From Microlunatus soli (GTDB taxonomy: Bacteria; Actinomycetota; Actinomycetes; Propionibacteriales; Propionibacteriaceae), in the NCBI RefSeq assembly GCF_900105385.1, contig NZ_LT629772.1, forward strand, positions 1,922,001-1,986,000: a stretch of DNA of 64,000 nt, given 5' to 3'. Positions 1 through 9,530 of this stretch are shown piece by piece (position 1 is the stretch's first letter; each line of letters opens with the position of its first letter). The translations under genes and the position numbers were made by a program. Below the pieces are notes generated by a model. That model worked only from the letters and a program-made list of their open reading frames with translations, was not told the origin of the DNA and made no database searches.

Positions 1-546
1 CACCACCGGAGCGGGCTCCTTCATCGTCAGGGTGAAGGTCTGTTCGTCCGGCGCGTCCAGATCCTCGACGTAGGACCACAGCGGTGAGTTCATCGCCCAC
101 TGACACCAGAACGTCGTCAGGTAGTCCTTCGAGGTCAGCCGCGTGCCGTCACTCCAGGTCAGGCCGGACCTGATGGTGACAGTGTGGGTCTTGCCCTGCA
201 GCTGGTGGCTCTCCATCAGGAACGGATCCCAGGTCTGTTCCTTCCAGTGATAGAAGGCACTCGGCAGCATCACCAGGTCACCGTAGTTGCCGGAGAACAG
301 GATCGCGTTGGGTACCTTCACGAACGGCTGGCCGGCACAGTTGTAGTTGCCCTGCGGCGAGACCAGATACAGCGTTCCGGCATGGAACTCGCCGCCGGAC
401 CCGGCGGCCTTTCCTGCCGCCGATGATGAGGACTTCGGTTCGGCCGGCGTGCAGCCGGCGACGACCGAGGCACCCGCCACACCGAGCGACGAGACTCCGA
501 TCAGTTGGAGAAGTTCCCGACGTTGGAGGGCTGCGGTTGGACTCAC
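1..546 (-). CDS. Family-5 solute-binding lipoprotein of an ABC importer (partial)
   Basis: The gene runs off the left edge of the window; 182 N-terminal residues are visible. It starts with GTG, which overlaps the nagA stop by 4 bp (GTGA), so the two are translationally coupled. The N terminus carries an RRELLQL stretch, a hydrophobic core and a lipobox-like VVAGC, so it is an exported lipoprotein, possibly by Tat. A Ser/Ala/Gly linker is followed by residues typical of the SBP_bac_5 (DppA/OppA) fold, such as LTWSDGTRLTSKDYLTTFWC. This family binds oligopeptides, but some members bind muropeptides or chito-oligosaccharides. Its place after nagZ-nagA makes a GlcNAc-containing ligand likely; that is inference. 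Confidence 0.88.
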   Translation of the reverse strand, partial: MSPTAALQRRELLQLIGVSSLGVAGASVVAGCTPAEPKSSSSAAGKAAGSGGEFHAGTLYLVSPQGNYNCAGQPFVKVPNAILFSGNYGDLVMLPSAFYHWKEQTWDPFLMESHQLQGKTHTVTIRSGLTWSDGTRLTSKDYLTTFWCQWAMNSPLWSYVEDLDAPDEQTFTLTMKEPAPVV

Positions 547-1745
547 GATGACTCCTCAGGTTGATGTCCGGAAGGGCCGGACAAGATCATTTCCGAAGAC
601 TGCTGGTGCCGGACGCCGGCGGTGAAGATGGATCGGACCTGCAACGCGTCATCGACGACCAGCAGATCCGCGCGGCGGCCGGGTCGTAGCTCGCCACGCC
701 GTTCCAGGCCGATCCGGGTCGCCGGGTTGACCGTCGCCATCGCGACCGCATCGGCGATCGGGATCTTGACGGAGTCGACCAGATGTCGGACGCAGTCGAT
801 CAGGAACACCGCCGATCCTGCGAGTCGATCGGAGCCCACCCGACGGACGGCACCGTGGCGGACGTCGAGTTCTCGATCGGCGATCCGGTAGCGGCCGTCG
901 GCAAGCCCTGCCGCAGCGGATGCATCGGTGATCAACACTGCTCGACGAGCATGATCGACACCGGCCGCCAGGGCCAGCACAGGGTCCGCGACGTGCTGCC
1001 CGTCGGCGATCAGTTCGTAGCCGACCCGGCCGTCGGTCAGCGCCGCCGCCACCGGCCCGGGGTCACGATGGCCCAGGCCGGGCATCGCGTTGAACAGATG
1101 GGTGACATGCCGGGCTCCGGCGTCGATCGCGGCAACGGTCCGTCGGTGATCGGCATCGGTGTGACCGATCGCGAACCGCAGTCGGTCGGCGTAGGTCCTG
1201 ATCAGGTCGGTGGCACCGACCAACTCGGGCGCGATCGTCATCATGGCGGGGATCCGGCCGGCCGTGGACAACAACGACTCGACCAGCTCGGCACTCGGAT
1301 CGATGATGGCCTGCACCGTCTGAGCTCCCGGCCGATCCTTGGACAGGAAAGGCCCTTCCCAATGCACGCCGGCAAGGTTGAGCGGCGGATCCGGCACTTC
1401 CCGCAGTAGCCGCGCGATCAGTCGGGTGGCGGTGATCATCACCGACCGGTCGACCGTCGGGATGGAGGCGATCAGGGAGGTCGTTCCGTGCGCCAGATGT
1501 GCCGCAGCCACCGTCCGCAGGGCAGCTTCGCCGTCGTACACCACGGCTCCGGCGGCTCCGTGACAATGGATGTCGATCAGACCGGGCATCAGATAGTCGC
1601 CGTCCAGCGGCACCGTCGTCGCTGCTTCGGGCGGGACCCCGGTCCCGCAGCCGACGATCGTCGGCCCGTCGATCAGCAGCCAGCCACGGGAGACACGGTC
1701 GCGCAGCACCAGCCAGGCATCGATGAAGACCGTTGTCCGATTCAT
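543..1745 (-). CDS. nagA: N-acetylglucosamine-6-phosphate deacetylase
   Basis: 400 aa, amidohydrolase superfamily. It deacetylates GlcNAc-6-phosphate to glucosamine-6-phosphate in the cytoplasm. Visible marks are the metal-binding GLIDIHCHG, the HWEGPFLS substrate motif, the FAIGHTDAD and HVTHLFNAM histidine motifs, and LITDASAAAG with the catalytic aspartate. The ATG at 1745 (MNRTTVF) lies 14 bp behind the nagZ stop and gives the normal family length; a longer reading into nagZ is implausible. The stop overlaps the start of the solute-binding lipoprotein. It works with NagZ, which releases GlcNAc, so a kinase encoded elsewhere must supply the 6-phosphate. Confidence 0.95.
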   Translation of the reverse strand: MNRTTVFIDAWLVLRDRVSRGWLLIDGPTIVGCGTGVPPEAATTVPLDGDYLMPGLIDIHCHGAAGAVVYDGEAALRTVAAAHLAHGTTSLIASIPTVDRSVMITATRLIARLLREVPDPPLNLAGVHWEGPFLSKDRPGAQTVQAIIDPSAELVESLLSTAGRIPAMMTIAPELVGATDLIRTYADRLRFAIGHTDADHRRTVAAIDAGARHVTHLFNAMPGLGHRDPGPVAAALTDGRVGYELIADGQHVADPVLALAAGVDHARRAVLITDASAAAGLADGRYRIADRELDVRHGAVRRVGSDRLAGSAVFLIDCVRHLVDSVKIPIADAVAMATVNPATRIGLERRGELRPGRRADLLVVDDALQVRSIFTAGVRHQQSSEMILSGPSGHQPEESS

Positions 1746-1759
1746 CGATGCCGTCCCGT

Positions 1760-3232
1760 TCACCGCTCGCGCTCGGTCAGGATCTCGGTTGCCGCCATCG
1801 CACACGCGGTGGACGCCCCGTAGGTCCGGATCCAGCCGCGGGCAGCCGAGAAGTCCTTGTGCACAAAGCCCATGTCCAGCACCACGAGATCGGTGTTGAT
1901 CGACAGGATCTCGTCCAGGATCGTCCGCTGCCATTCGTAGCGGTGCGGGCTGCGGACCAGGATGATCACGTCGCCGTCCGATCCGTATTGCTCCCGGAAC
2001 TCGCCGATCCCGGCCAGCACCATGCCGTGGCCGTTGTAGGTCTGGCCGCTGATCGCGATCCGCTCGACCGTTCTGCCGTCGGCCTGCAGTAACCCCTCGA
2101 GATCACCCCCGCCGCGTCCCGCCGCCGGCGATACCCCCGGCTCCAGCCGGACCACCAGGCAGGCGCTCCCGCGCAGCCTCGGCTGCCCGGTCGCGACCGC
2201 AGCCTGCCGCGCCAGCCGCGGTCCGGTCGTCAGATCGGGCTGTTGATCACGGGGAGCCCGCTCTGCCCCCATCCGCCGCAGTCGCCCGGCTGCCTCCTCC
2301 AGGCGACTCACCGCCAGCTCGCCACCGCGAACCGCATCGACGATCGCTCCCGCCGCACGCCGGACGTCGTCACCGAAGGACCAGGATCCCAGGCACAGCG
2401 CGTCGGCACCGGCCTTCAGGGCCAACACACTCGCTGTCGGTAGGTCGGCGACCCGGGCCACGCCCTGCATCTCCAGGGCATCGGTGATCACGACACCGTC
2501 GTAGCCGAGCTCCTGTCGCAGCAGGCCGGTGATCACCGGCCCGCTGATGGACGCCGGCAGCGTGTCCACCGCCGGGACCCGTGGATGGGAGACCATGATC
2601 GAGTCGACCCCGGCCGCGACGACGGCGCGGAACGGATCGAGGTAGTCGGCGATCAGTTCGTCCCGGGTGATGTCCAGATCGGGTGTCCCCAGGTGTGCAT
2701 CGGTGCCGCTCAGACCGTGCCCGGGAAAGTGCTTGGCGCAGGCACTGACACCGGCAGACTGCAGCCCGTCGACCCAGGCGGCGGCATGCTCCGAGACCCG
2801 AGCACGATCACTGCCGAAGCATCGGATCCCGTTCGGGGACAACGGATTGACCGCCGTGTCGACGGCCGGCGCGAAGTCCCAGTCGATACCGACCGTACGC
2901 AACGCGAGCCCGATCTGACGCGCACAGTCCCGGGTGATCTCGAGATCGTCGATCCGGCCGAGTGCCAGGTTGCCCGGAGTCGACAACAGGCCCGTTCCCT
3001 GCAGCCGGCTGACGTCTCCGCCTTCCTCGTCGATCGCCAGGTGGATGCCCGGCGCGAGAGCGCGCAACTCCGCCGTCAACGACTGCAACTGGCCGACACT
3101 GACACTTTCCCGACCGAAGAGCACGAAACCGCCGAGGCCGGCGGCCAGTGGCCCGGCGATCCAGCGAGGGACGTCGGGGCGCCCCAACGACGGGAACAGC
3201 ACGGCGTGGGCGAGCCGATCCAGTTCATCCAT
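1760..3232 (-). CDS. nagZ: Glycoside hydrolase family 3, beta-N-acetylhexosaminidase (NagZ-type)
   Basis: 490 aa. The GH3 barrel shows the NagZ signature KHFPGHG (residues 167-173) followed by TDAH, and the nucleophile Asp251 in VVITDALEMQGV. No signal peptide is visible, so it should act in the cytoplasm on imported GlcNAc-containing oligosaccharides or muropeptides. It is about 120-150 residues longer than one-domain NagZ enzymes; the C-terminal part looks like a GH3 C-terminal alpha/beta domain. AGGAAGG stands 7 nt before ATG 3232; a GTG directly upstream (3235) is an alternative. It sits between the ROK regulator and nagA in one operon. Confidence 0.92.
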   Translation of the reverse strand: MDELDRLAHAVLFPSLGRPDVPRWIAGPLAAGLGGFVLFGRESVSVGQLQSLTAELRALAPGIHLAIDEEGGDVSRLQGTGLLSTPGNLALGRIDDLEITRDCARQIGLALRTVGIDWDFAPAVDTAVNPLSPNGIRCFGSDRARVSEHAAAWVDGLQSAGVSACAKHFPGHGLSGTDAHLGTPDLDITRDELIADYLDPFRAVVAAGVDSIMVSHPRVPAVDTLPASISGPVITGLLRQELGYDGVVITDALEMQGVARVADLPTASVLALKAGADALCLGSWSFGDDVRRAAGAIVDAVRGGELAVSRLEEAAGRLRRMGAERAPRDQQPDLTTGPRLARQAAVATGQPRLRGSACLVVRLEPGVSPAAGRGGGDLEGLLQADGRTVERIAISGQTYNGHGMVLAGIGEFREQYGSDGDVIILVRSPHRYEWQRTILDEILSINTDLVVLDMGFVHKDFSAARGWIRTYGASTACAMAATEILTERER

Positions 3233-3278
3233 CACAGACCCTTCCTGATCGAGCCGCGGTCGTGCGTCGCCGGACCTC

Positions 3279-4469
3279 TCATCCGCCGTCAGCCGCCGAC
3301 CGGTTCAGCACAGCCACGCTGTCGGTGACCGCAACGCGATCCACCTCGACCCGTCCCAGGTCCGCCGACGAGATACCCAGGCCGGTGTAGGCGCGGTTCA
3401 GCGCGGCGGCCATCGCGCCGTACAAGCCCGAGTTGTCGCCCAGGGAGGAGTGTGCGAGGTCGATCGGCACCCCGACGATCTCGGTGGCGTCGGAGGCGAC
3501 TCTGTTGATCAGGGCGCGGTCGAAGCCCTGGGTCAGCCCGCCGGTCAGCAGGATCGACCGCGGTTCGTAGGCGAGCGCGACGATGGCGACCAGATGAACC
3601 AGCGCGTCGACCACCTGACGGTGCAGGCCCGGATAGCGTTCCGGAGCGGCGAAGAGTTCACGGGGATCGGCAAGATCGACACCGCATTCCTGGGCGTATC
3701 GGATCAGGCCTGCCCCGGAGACGAGATCGCGTAGCCGGAGTTTCGAACCGGGCATGTTCAGTCGGCCGAACTCGCCGAGTCGGCCGTCGTCGGCCCGGAG
3801 TACCGATCCACCGATCGCAGCCGCCGTTCCGAGCCCGGTCCCGATCGCCACCAGCGACACCGTCGCCTCCCGGGCCAGCGCGCCATATCGGAGCTCGCCG
3901 GTGAGTGCCAGATTGGAGTCGTTCTCGACCACGACCGGAGCTGGTGCCTCGTCGACCAACGACGAGATGAACGTGGTGCCGACGATCTGCGGGAGGTTCT
4001 GGGAGCCGAACACCTGGCTGGCGTCACCGGACAACGCGCCGGGCAGTCCGACCGCGATCGCCGCCGGTACGGTGCCGTCGGACAGCTGCCGGATCCGGTC
4101 CAGGATCCACCGCGCCAACGCCGGCGCTGCCCGTTCACGCGGCGTGCGCTGCCGGTCGACCCGAATCGCTCGGCCGAGCAGGTCGGCTACGACGAACCGG
4201 CAGTTGGTGCCACCAAGATCAACACCGCAGACCTGTCCGGCATCGCTGACCAGCTGAACACCGACCGGTGGCCGACCACGACCGGCCGGCGCTGGCAGCG
4301 TGACATCGCGGACCGAGCCCTGGTTCCGCAGCTCGTCGACCGCGCGGAACACCGTGGCCCTGCTGAGCCCGGTCCGTTCGACGATCTGGTTGCGCTCCAG
4401 TTGGCGGCCGGACATCAGCACGGTGAGCACCGCACTGCGGCTGAGCGATCGGGACTGCGGAGGAGGCAT
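3279..4469 (-). CDS. ROK-family transcriptional regulator (NagC-like)
   Basis: 396 aa. An N-terminal winged helix (about residues 12-60, with QIVERTGLSRATVFRAVDEL) is followed by a ROK sugar-kinase-like domain with GVDLGGTN and GTGLGTAAA. The ExGH and CxCGxxGC zinc motifs of true ROK kinases are poorly kept, which suits a sensor more than an enzyme. It is the first gene of the rok-nagZ-nagA-SBP operon and probably represses it until an amino sugar binds. ATG 4469 is chosen because the in-frame GTG at 4481 lies inside the likely operator and lacks a ribosome-binding site. Confidence 0.88.
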   Translation of the reverse strand: MPPPQSRSLSRSAVLTVLMSGRQLERNQIVERTGLSRATVFRAVDELRNQGSVRDVTLPAPAGRGRPPVGVQLVSDAGQVCGVDLGGTNCRFVVADLLGRAIRVDRQRTPRERAAPALARWILDRIRQLSDGTVPAAIAVGLPGALSGDASQVFGSQNLPQIVGTTFISSLVDEAPAPVVVENDSNLALTGELRYGALAREATVSLVAIGTGLGTAAAIGGSVLRADDGRLGEFGRLNMPGSKLRLRDLVSGAGLIRYAQECGVDLADPRELFAAPERYPGLHRQVVDALVHLVAIVALAYEPRSILLTGGLTQGFDRALINRVASDATEIVGVPIDLAHSSLGDNSGLYGAMAAALNRAYTGLGISSADLGRVEVDRVAVTDSVAVLNRSAADGG

Positions 4470-4477
4470 ATTTTCTC

Positions 4478-4503
4478 TCACGCTGAACGAAATTATTGCG
4501 TGA
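4478..4503. promoter_or_regulatory. Probable ROK operator
   Basis: A perfect 6-bp dyad, TCACGC (4478-4483) and GCGTGA (4498-4503), flanks an A/T-rich centre. The A/T-rich patch stands out in GC-rich DNA and lies just upstream of the rok-nagZ-nagA operon, as expected for an autoregulatory site. No binding data; inferred from position and symmetry. Confidence 0.55.
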
Positions 4504-4584
4504 AACTTTAGGGCGGCACCGGACGGCTGTCAACGGCGCGACGGCGCCCGGACCGGCGAGCCCGGCCCATCCGATCCGGGAGGA

Positions 4585-5730
4585 TCAGCCCTTGAGCAAC
4601 TGTCGGGCGATCACCAGTCGCTGGATCTGATTGGTGCCCTCGAAGATCTGGGTCACCTTCGCCTCGCGCATGTAGCGCTCGACCGGATAGTCCCGGGTGT
4701 AGCCGTAACCGCCGAGCACCTGGACCGCGTCGGTGGTCACCTTCATCGCCGCGTCGGTTGCGACCAGTTTGGCCACCGCCGCATCCCGCGTGAAGGCCAT
4801 GCCGGCATCGGCCTTACGAGCCGCCATCAGGTAGGCCGCACGGGCGGTGTCGACGGCCGCAGCCATCTCGGCGAGCAGGAACTGCAGGCCCTGGAACTCG
4901 GCGATCGTCCGGCCGAACTGCACCCGTTGTCTGGCGTAGTCGGCGGCGGCGTCCAGGGCCGCCTGGGCCAGCCCGGTGGCGCCGGCGGCGATCCCGAGTC
5001 GACCCGAGTCCAAGGCGGACAGGGCGATCGGCAGTCCCTGCCCTTCGGCACCGATGAGCCGGTCGTCACCGACCTCCGCGCCGTCGAAGTAGACCGCAGC
5101 GGTGGTCGACGCGGTCAACCCCATCTTGCGCTCGGGCTCACCGAACGTCATCCCGACGGTGTCGGCCGGCACCAGAAAACAGCTCACCCCGTGGTTGCGG
5201 TCGGTCCCGGTGCGAGCGAAGGTCAGGTAGTAGTCGGCGTGCCCGGCATGACTGATCCACGCCTTCTGTCCGTGCAACTCGTAGCCGGAATCACTGCGTT
5301 TGGCCCGGGTCGTCATCGCCGCCACATCGGAGCCGGCCTGCGGTTCGGACAACGCGTACGCCCCGAGCAGCTCACCGCCGAACATGTCCGGCAGGAAGCG
5401 ATCACGCTGTTCGTCACTGCCGTAGTTGATCAACGCCAGGCAGGTCATCACGTGCACCGACGTGCCGACCCCGACGCCCATCCAGGCGATGGCAACCTCT
5501 TCCAACGCCTGCAGATAGACCTCGTACGGCTGCTCCAGGCCACCCCACCGCTGCGGGTAGGGCATCCCCATCAGCCCGGCCCGGCCGAGCAATCGGAAGG
5601 CGTCACGCGGAAAAACAGCATCGGCTTCCGCCTGCGCCGCTCGCGGCGCCAGCTCTTCACGGGCGATCTCGGCCACCAGGCCGACCAACTCTGCTGCCTC
5701 CTTGCTGGGCAGCATCCGGTCAACGGGCAT
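4585..5730 (-). CDS. Acyl-CoA dehydrogenase
   Basis: 381 aa, normal family length. It should oxidise acyl-CoA to enoyl-CoA with FAD and pass electrons to ETF. Family marks are the N-terminal helical domain, [15 protein letters not shown] and [11 protein letters not shown] in the middle, and the C-terminal [18 protein letters not shown] with the catalytic glutamate region. It most resembles short-chain (butyryl-CoA type) enzymes; the substrate cannot be told. GGGAG precedes ATG 5730 at good spacing. It is divergent from a MarR regulator 106 bp away, which may control it. No ETF genes are adjacent. Confidence 0.92.
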   Translation of the reverse strand: MPVDRMLPSKEAAELVGLVAEIAREELAPRAAQAEADAVFPRDAFRLLGRAGLMGMPYPQRWGGLEQPYEVYLQALEEVAIAWMGVGVGTSVHVMTCLALINYGSDEQRDRFLPDMFGGELLGAYALSEPQAGSDVAAMTTRAKRSDSGYELHGQKAWISHAGHADYYLTFARTGTDRNHGVSCFLVPADTVGMTFGEPERKMGLTASTTAAVYFDGAEVGDDRLIGAEGQGLPIALSALDSGRLGIAAGATGLAQAALDAAADYARQRVQFGRTIAEFQGLQFLLAEMAAAVDTARAAYLMAARKADAGMAFTRDAAVAKLVATDAAMKVTTDAVQVLGGYGYTRDYPVERYMREAKVTQIFEGTNQIQRLVIARQLLKG

Positions 5731-5836
5731 AACTGCTCCCTCTTCACCGAACAGGCCGAATGATTTGGTGCAGCAGAGGTTACCGCGATCGCCCGAATCA
5801 TCGGCAACGGTTAACCGGACCGGATATCCTCGCGTA

Positions 5837-6262
5837 ATGAGCGACGATCTCCACCGGATGGGTGAAGACCTGATCAGCATCTCCGCACGGGTGGTCCGCT
5901 GGGCGCCTGCCGAGCAGGCGGGGGTCAGTGTTGCGGCTGCCCGGATCCTTTCCCGGTTGCGCGACGCCGGCCAGATGAAGATCAGTGATCTGGCCGTCGC
6001 CGAGCGCAGCTCCCAGCCGACGATCACCAACCACATCAAGCGGTTGGAGGAAGCCGGTCTGGTCGAGCGGCACTCCGACCCGCACGATGCCCGGGTCTCG
6101 TTGATCTCGGCAACATCCAGCGGACGGGCGAAGCTCTCGGCGATCCGCTACGAGATCGGCAACTTCCTGGCACCTCGGCTCGGCGATCTCACCGAGGACG
6201 AACGCAAGACGTTGCGCGAGGCGATCGATCTGCTGACCGGACTGGTCGAGTCCGACCGCTGA
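5837..6262 (+). CDS. MarR-family transcriptional regulator
   Basis: 141 aa. The winged-helix region contains [41 protein letters not shown], here read in overlapping parts as a recognition helix and wing; the DxR of the wing is kept. It is divergent from the acyl-CoA dehydrogenase and could regulate it in response to an acyl-CoA or aromatic ligand (inference). TATCCT at 5825-5830 lies 6 nt before the ATG, so the transcript is probably leaderless. cysS starts 66 bp downstream from its own promoter. Confidence 0.9.
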   Translation: MSDDLHRMGEDLISISARVVRWAPAEQAGVSVAAARILSRLRDAGQMKISDLAVAERSSQPTITNHIKRLEEAGLVERHSDPHDARVSLISATSSGRAKLSAIRYEIGNFLAPRLGDLTEDERKTLREAIDLLTGLVESDR

Positions 6263-6328
6263 TCCCACCCGAGGGCGCCGCGGCTGTCGAGGATGCCCTT
6301 CAGCCGTCGGAACACTAGACTCGACGGT

Positions 6329-7735
6329 GTGACTTTTCGACTCTACGACTCCGCCACGCAAGCCGTGCGGGACCTCGACACCGTGGTCCCGGGTCAGGTG
6401 TCGATCTATCACTGCGGCCTGACCGTGCAATCGGCACCACACGTCGGACACATCCGCAAAGAGGTCGTCTTCGACGTGCTGCGGCGCTGGTTGACCCAGC
6501 TCGGCTATGACGTGACGGTGATCGCCAACGTCACCGACATCGACGACAAGATCCTGACCAAGTCCGCCGATGCCGGCGTCGCCTGGTGGGCACACGCCTA
6601 CCGATTCGAACGCGAATTGCATGACGCGTACGCCGCCCTCGGCTGCTTGCCGCCGACCTACGAGCCACGGGCGACCGGCCATATCCCCGAGATGATCGAA
6701 TTGATCACCACCCTGATCGATCGGGGCCATGCCTATCCCGCGGCCGACGGGTCCGGTGACGTCTACTTCGACGTCCGGTCCTGGCCGGACTACGGATCGT
6801 TGTCCCGGCAGAAGATCGACGACATGGAGCCGGCCGAGGACTCCGAGCCGCGCGGCAAACGCGACCCCCGCGACTTCGCGCTCTGGAAGGGGCACAAGGC
6901 CGACGAGCCCGAGACCGCTTCCTGGGACACACCGTGGGGCCGGGGACGACCGGGTTGGCACCTGGAGTGCTCGGCGATGGCCGGCAAGTACCTCGGCGAC
7001 GAGTTCGACATCCACGGTGGCGGTATCGATCTGCGGTTCCCGCACCACGAGAACGAGCTGGCCCAGTCCACCGCTGCCGGGCGGCCGTTCGCTCGCTTCT
7101 GGATGCACAACGCCTGGGTGACCGCAGCCGGGGAGAAGATGAGCAAGTCGCTCGGCAACGGCGCCCTGGTCAGCGAGGTGACCAACCTCTATCCACCGCG
7201 CGCCGTGCGGTTCTACCTGCTCGCTCCGCACTACCGTTCGGCGATCGAGTATGCCGACACCTCGTTGGCCGAGGCAACGGCGTCGCTGGATCGGATCGAC
7301 AACTTCGTCGACCGCGCACGGGACGTGATCGGTGTCGCGGCTCCGGTGTTGCCGGAGTCATTCACCGCGGCGATGAATGATGATCTTGGTACGCCGGGCG
7401 CCTTGGCAGTGCTCTACAACGCCGTCAGGGAAGGAAATTCGGCGATCGAGGCCGGCGACCGCGACACCGTTGCCAACAAGCTGGCGGAGGTCCAAGGCAT
7501 GCTCGGCGTGCTCGGGCTGGCCGCCGATGACCCGATCTGGCAGCACTCCGGGTCCGAGGACGCGGCGCTGACGTCGGTGGTCGACGGACTGGTCGGCGAG
7601 CTGCTGAAGCAGCGCGAGGATGCCCGTGCCAGGAAGGACTTCGCTGCCGCGGACAGTATCCGCGACACCTTGATCAAGTTGGGTGTCGAGATCTCCGACA
7701 CCCCCAACGGCCCGAAGTGGCGGTTGAGCAGATGA
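6329..7735 (+). CDS. cysS: Cysteinyl-tRNA synthetase
   Basis: 468 aa class I aminoacyl-tRNA synthetase. Visible are the zinc-cysteine region IYHCGLTVQ, the HIGH-type HVGHIRKEVVFD, the GWHLECSAM zinc motif, HHENELAQS, and KMSKSLGN. The C-terminal RKDFAAADSIRDTL anticodon-binding segment separates it from the shorter mycothiol ligase MshC. Start: TAGACT at 6316-6321 is followed after 7 nt by GTG 6329, a leaderless arrangement; the longer N-terminal reading is not needed. It pairs with rlmB, as in other actinobacteria, but its usual neighbours ispD and ispF lie 37 kb away. Confidence 0.97.
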   Translation: MTFRLYDSATQAVRDLDTVVPGQVSIYHCGLTVQSAPHVGHIRKEVVFDVLRRWLTQLGYDVTVIANVTDIDDKILTKSADAGVAWWAHAYRFERELHDAYAALGCLPPTYEPRATGHIPEMIELITTLIDRGHAYPAADGSGDVYFDVRSWPDYGSLSRQKIDDMEPAEDSEPRGKRDPRDFALWKGHKADEPETASWDTPWGRGRPGWHLECSAMAGKYLGDEFDIHGGGIDLRFPHHENELAQSTAAGRPFARFWMHNAWVTAAGEKMSKSLGNGALVSEVTNLYPPRAVRFYLLAPHYRSAIEYADTSLAEATASLDRIDNFVDRARDVIGVAAPVLPESFTAAMNDDLGTPGALAVLYNAVREGNSAIEAGDRDTVANKLAEVQGMLGVLGLAADDPIWQHSGSEDAALTSVVDGLVGELLKQREDARARKDFAAADSIRDTLIKLGVEISDTPNGPKWRLSR

Positions 7736-7756
7736 TGTTCTGGAAGGTTGTTGATC

Positions 7757-8698
7757 TTGCCCGGTAACAGTCAACGCAAGGGCGCCATCAAGCGCAAGGG
7801 CAAGTCGAACGCCGCGGGATCCGGGGGCCGGGTGCGACGGGGGCTGGAAGGCAAGGGGCCGACTCCCAAGGCCGAGGACCGTCCCTATCACAAGGCGTAC
7901 AAGGCCAAACAGGAGCGGCAGCGCCAGGACGACGGCCGACCCCGTCGTACCGGCGGACCGCGAGCAGCCGGTCCGGAATGGATCATCGGCCGCAATCCCG
8001 TACTGGAAGCCCTCCAGGCCGAGTTGCCGATCCATGCCGGCTATGTGGCCGAGGGTTCCGAACGGGACGACCGGTTGCGCGACATCTTCAAGATCACCGC
8101 CGATCGCGGCATCTCGCTGCTGCAGACCAGCCGCGGCGATCTTGATCGGATGACCTCCGGTGCCGTCCACCAGGGTGTGGCGCTGCAGCTGCCCAGCTAC
8201 GACTACAAGCATCCCGACGACCTGCTGGACCTGGCCGGAGCGAAGCCGCTCTTCGTCGCTCTGGACAAGGTGACCGATCCGCGCAACCTCGGAGCGATCG
8301 TCCGATCCGCGGCCGCCTTCGGCGCCAACGGGGTGCTGATCCCCGAACGCCGCTCGGCCGGCATGACAGCCGCAGCCTGGAAGACCTCGGCCGGCGCCGC
8401 CGCCCGGATCCCGATCGCGCGAGCCACCAATCTCACCCGCACCCTGCAGAGCTATGCCAAGGCGGGGCTGTTCATCGTCGGCCTGGATGGGGACGGCGAC
8501 ACCGATATCGCCGAACTGCCACAGGCGACCGACCCGCTGGTGCTGGTCGTCGGCAGCGAGGGCGAGGGCTTGTCCCGGCTGGTCCGGGAAAGTTGTGACG
8601 TGATCGCCTCGATCCCGATCCGCTCCAGCGTGGAGTCGCTGAATGCCGGTGTGGCCACCAGCGTCGCGCTGTACGAGGTGGCTCGACACCGTAACTGA
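7757..8698 (+). CDS. rlmB: 23S rRNA (guanosine-2'-O-)-methyltransferase RlmB/TrmH-type
   Basis: 313 aa SPOUT methyltransferase. About 75 basic residues at the N terminus (KGAIKRKGKS and more) precede a substrate-binding domain (IIGRNPVLEALQ) and the SpoU domain with LDKVTDPRNLGAIVRSA, VLVVGSEGEGLSR and VESLNAGVATSVALYE, the three knot motifs. Expected product is a 2'-O-methylguanosine of 23S rRNA. TTG 7757 gives the usual MPGNSQRKG N terminus with GGAAGG 9 nt upstream; TTG 7748 or 7751 remain possible. It follows cysS by about 20 bp, probably cotranscribed. Confidence 0.92.
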   Translation: MPGNSQRKGAIKRKGKSNAAGSGGRVRRGLEGKGPTPKAEDRPYHKAYKAKQERQRQDDGRPRRTGGPRAAGPEWIIGRNPVLEALQAELPIHAGYVAEGSERDDRLRDIFKITADRGISLLQTSRGDLDRMTSGAVHQGVALQLPSYDYKHPDDLLDLAGAKPLFVALDKVTDPRNLGAIVRSAAAFGANGVLIPERRSAGMTAAAWKTSAGAAARIPIARATNLTRTLQSYAKAGLFIVGLDGDGDTDIAELPQATDPLVLVVGSEGEGLSRLVRESCDVIASIPIRSSVESLNAGVATSVALYEVARHRN

Positions 8699-8712
8699 GG
8701 GGCTTCACCACC

Positions 8713-9498
8713 ATGCAGCACCACCAGGACAGCATCGACGTCTTCGTCGAGCGCGCCAGCCAGGACCCGGAGGTGATCGGGATCGTGCTGGACGGCTCGG
8801 TCGCCGCGGGCACCGAACGTCCGGACTCCGACGTCGACCTGTGCCTGGTGCTCACCCCGGAGGCCTTCGCCACGGCCTGGAAACGTCATCGGCTCAGCTA
8901 CGTCGAACGCGACGGCATCACCTATCCGGGCGGGTATTACGACATCAAGGTCGCCAGCTCGGATTACCTGCGCCGGGCGGCGGAGTGCGGCGACGAACCG
9001 ATGCGAGCGTCGTTGCTGCACGCCCGGGTGCTCTGGTCGCGGGACGACGAATTGGCCGGGTTGATCGCCGCCGTGCCGCTGCTCCCCGATCACGTCTGGG
9101 AGCAGCGGATGGCGTCGTTCATCGCTCAACTCCGGTTGCACGGCGGTTACTTCCTGCGGCAGGCCGCCGAGCACCACAACAGCTACTTGTCCCACCATGC
9201 CGCGGTGCACATGGTCGGCGCGGGTGGCCGGGCACTGCTGGCGTTGAACCGGACACTGTTCCAAGGGCAGAAGTATCTTGACCAGACGCTGGCCGGGCTG
9301 GACCGTATCCCGGTCGGCTATGCCGAAGCGGCGCGTGCGGCCCTGGACGATCCCGGCATCGCAACCGGGACCCGCTACCGGGATCTGCTCGAGTCCTTCC
9401 ATGCCTGGCCGTTGACCGAGGACGAGACTCTGTCCACCTTCGTCCGGGACAACGAGCTCGGTTGGTTCACCGGCCGAGCTCCGGCCGAATACGCCTGA
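8713..9498 (+). CDS. Nucleotidyltransferase-fold protein (MNT/aminoglycoside-type)
   Basis: 261 aa. The N terminus has the DNA-polymerase-beta nucleotidyltransferase signature: GSVAAGTERPDSDVDL, that is GS followed by DxD (residues about 28-43). The rest is helical with a conserved HGGYFLRQAAEHHNSYL stretch and resembles actinobacterial stand-alone nucleotidyltransferases related to streptomycin adenylyltransferase. Substrate unknown. GAGGGG stands upstream of ATG 8713, 14 bp after rlmB, so it may be the third gene of the cysS-rlmB unit. Confidence 0.75.
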   Translation: MQHHQDSIDVFVERASQDPEVIGIVLDGSVAAGTERPDSDVDLCLVLTPEAFATAWKRHRLSYVERDGITYPGGYYDIKVASSDYLRRAAECGDEPMRASLLHARVLWSRDDELAGLIAAVPLLPDHVWEQRMASFIAQLRLHGGYFLRQAAEHHNSYLSHHAAVHMVGAGGRALLALNRTLFQGQKYLDQTLAGLDRIPVGYAEAARAALDDPGIATGTRYRDLLESFHAWPLTEDETLSTFVRDNELGWFTGRAPAEYA

Positions 9499-9530
9499 TC
9501 CCCGGTTGCAGGATGCCCCCAGGAGGGTGG

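Noticed and set aside
4469-4481. GTG 4481 as the ROK start
   Set aside because: It lies inside the likely operator and lacks a ribosome-binding site; ATG 4469 is better.
6263-6328. T-box leader before cysS
   Set aside because: The intergenic gap is only 66 bp and the transcript looks leaderless.
8713-9498. Aminoglycoside resistance gene
   Set aside because: The nucleotidyltransferase signature is generic and the rest does not match known resistance enzymes by eye.
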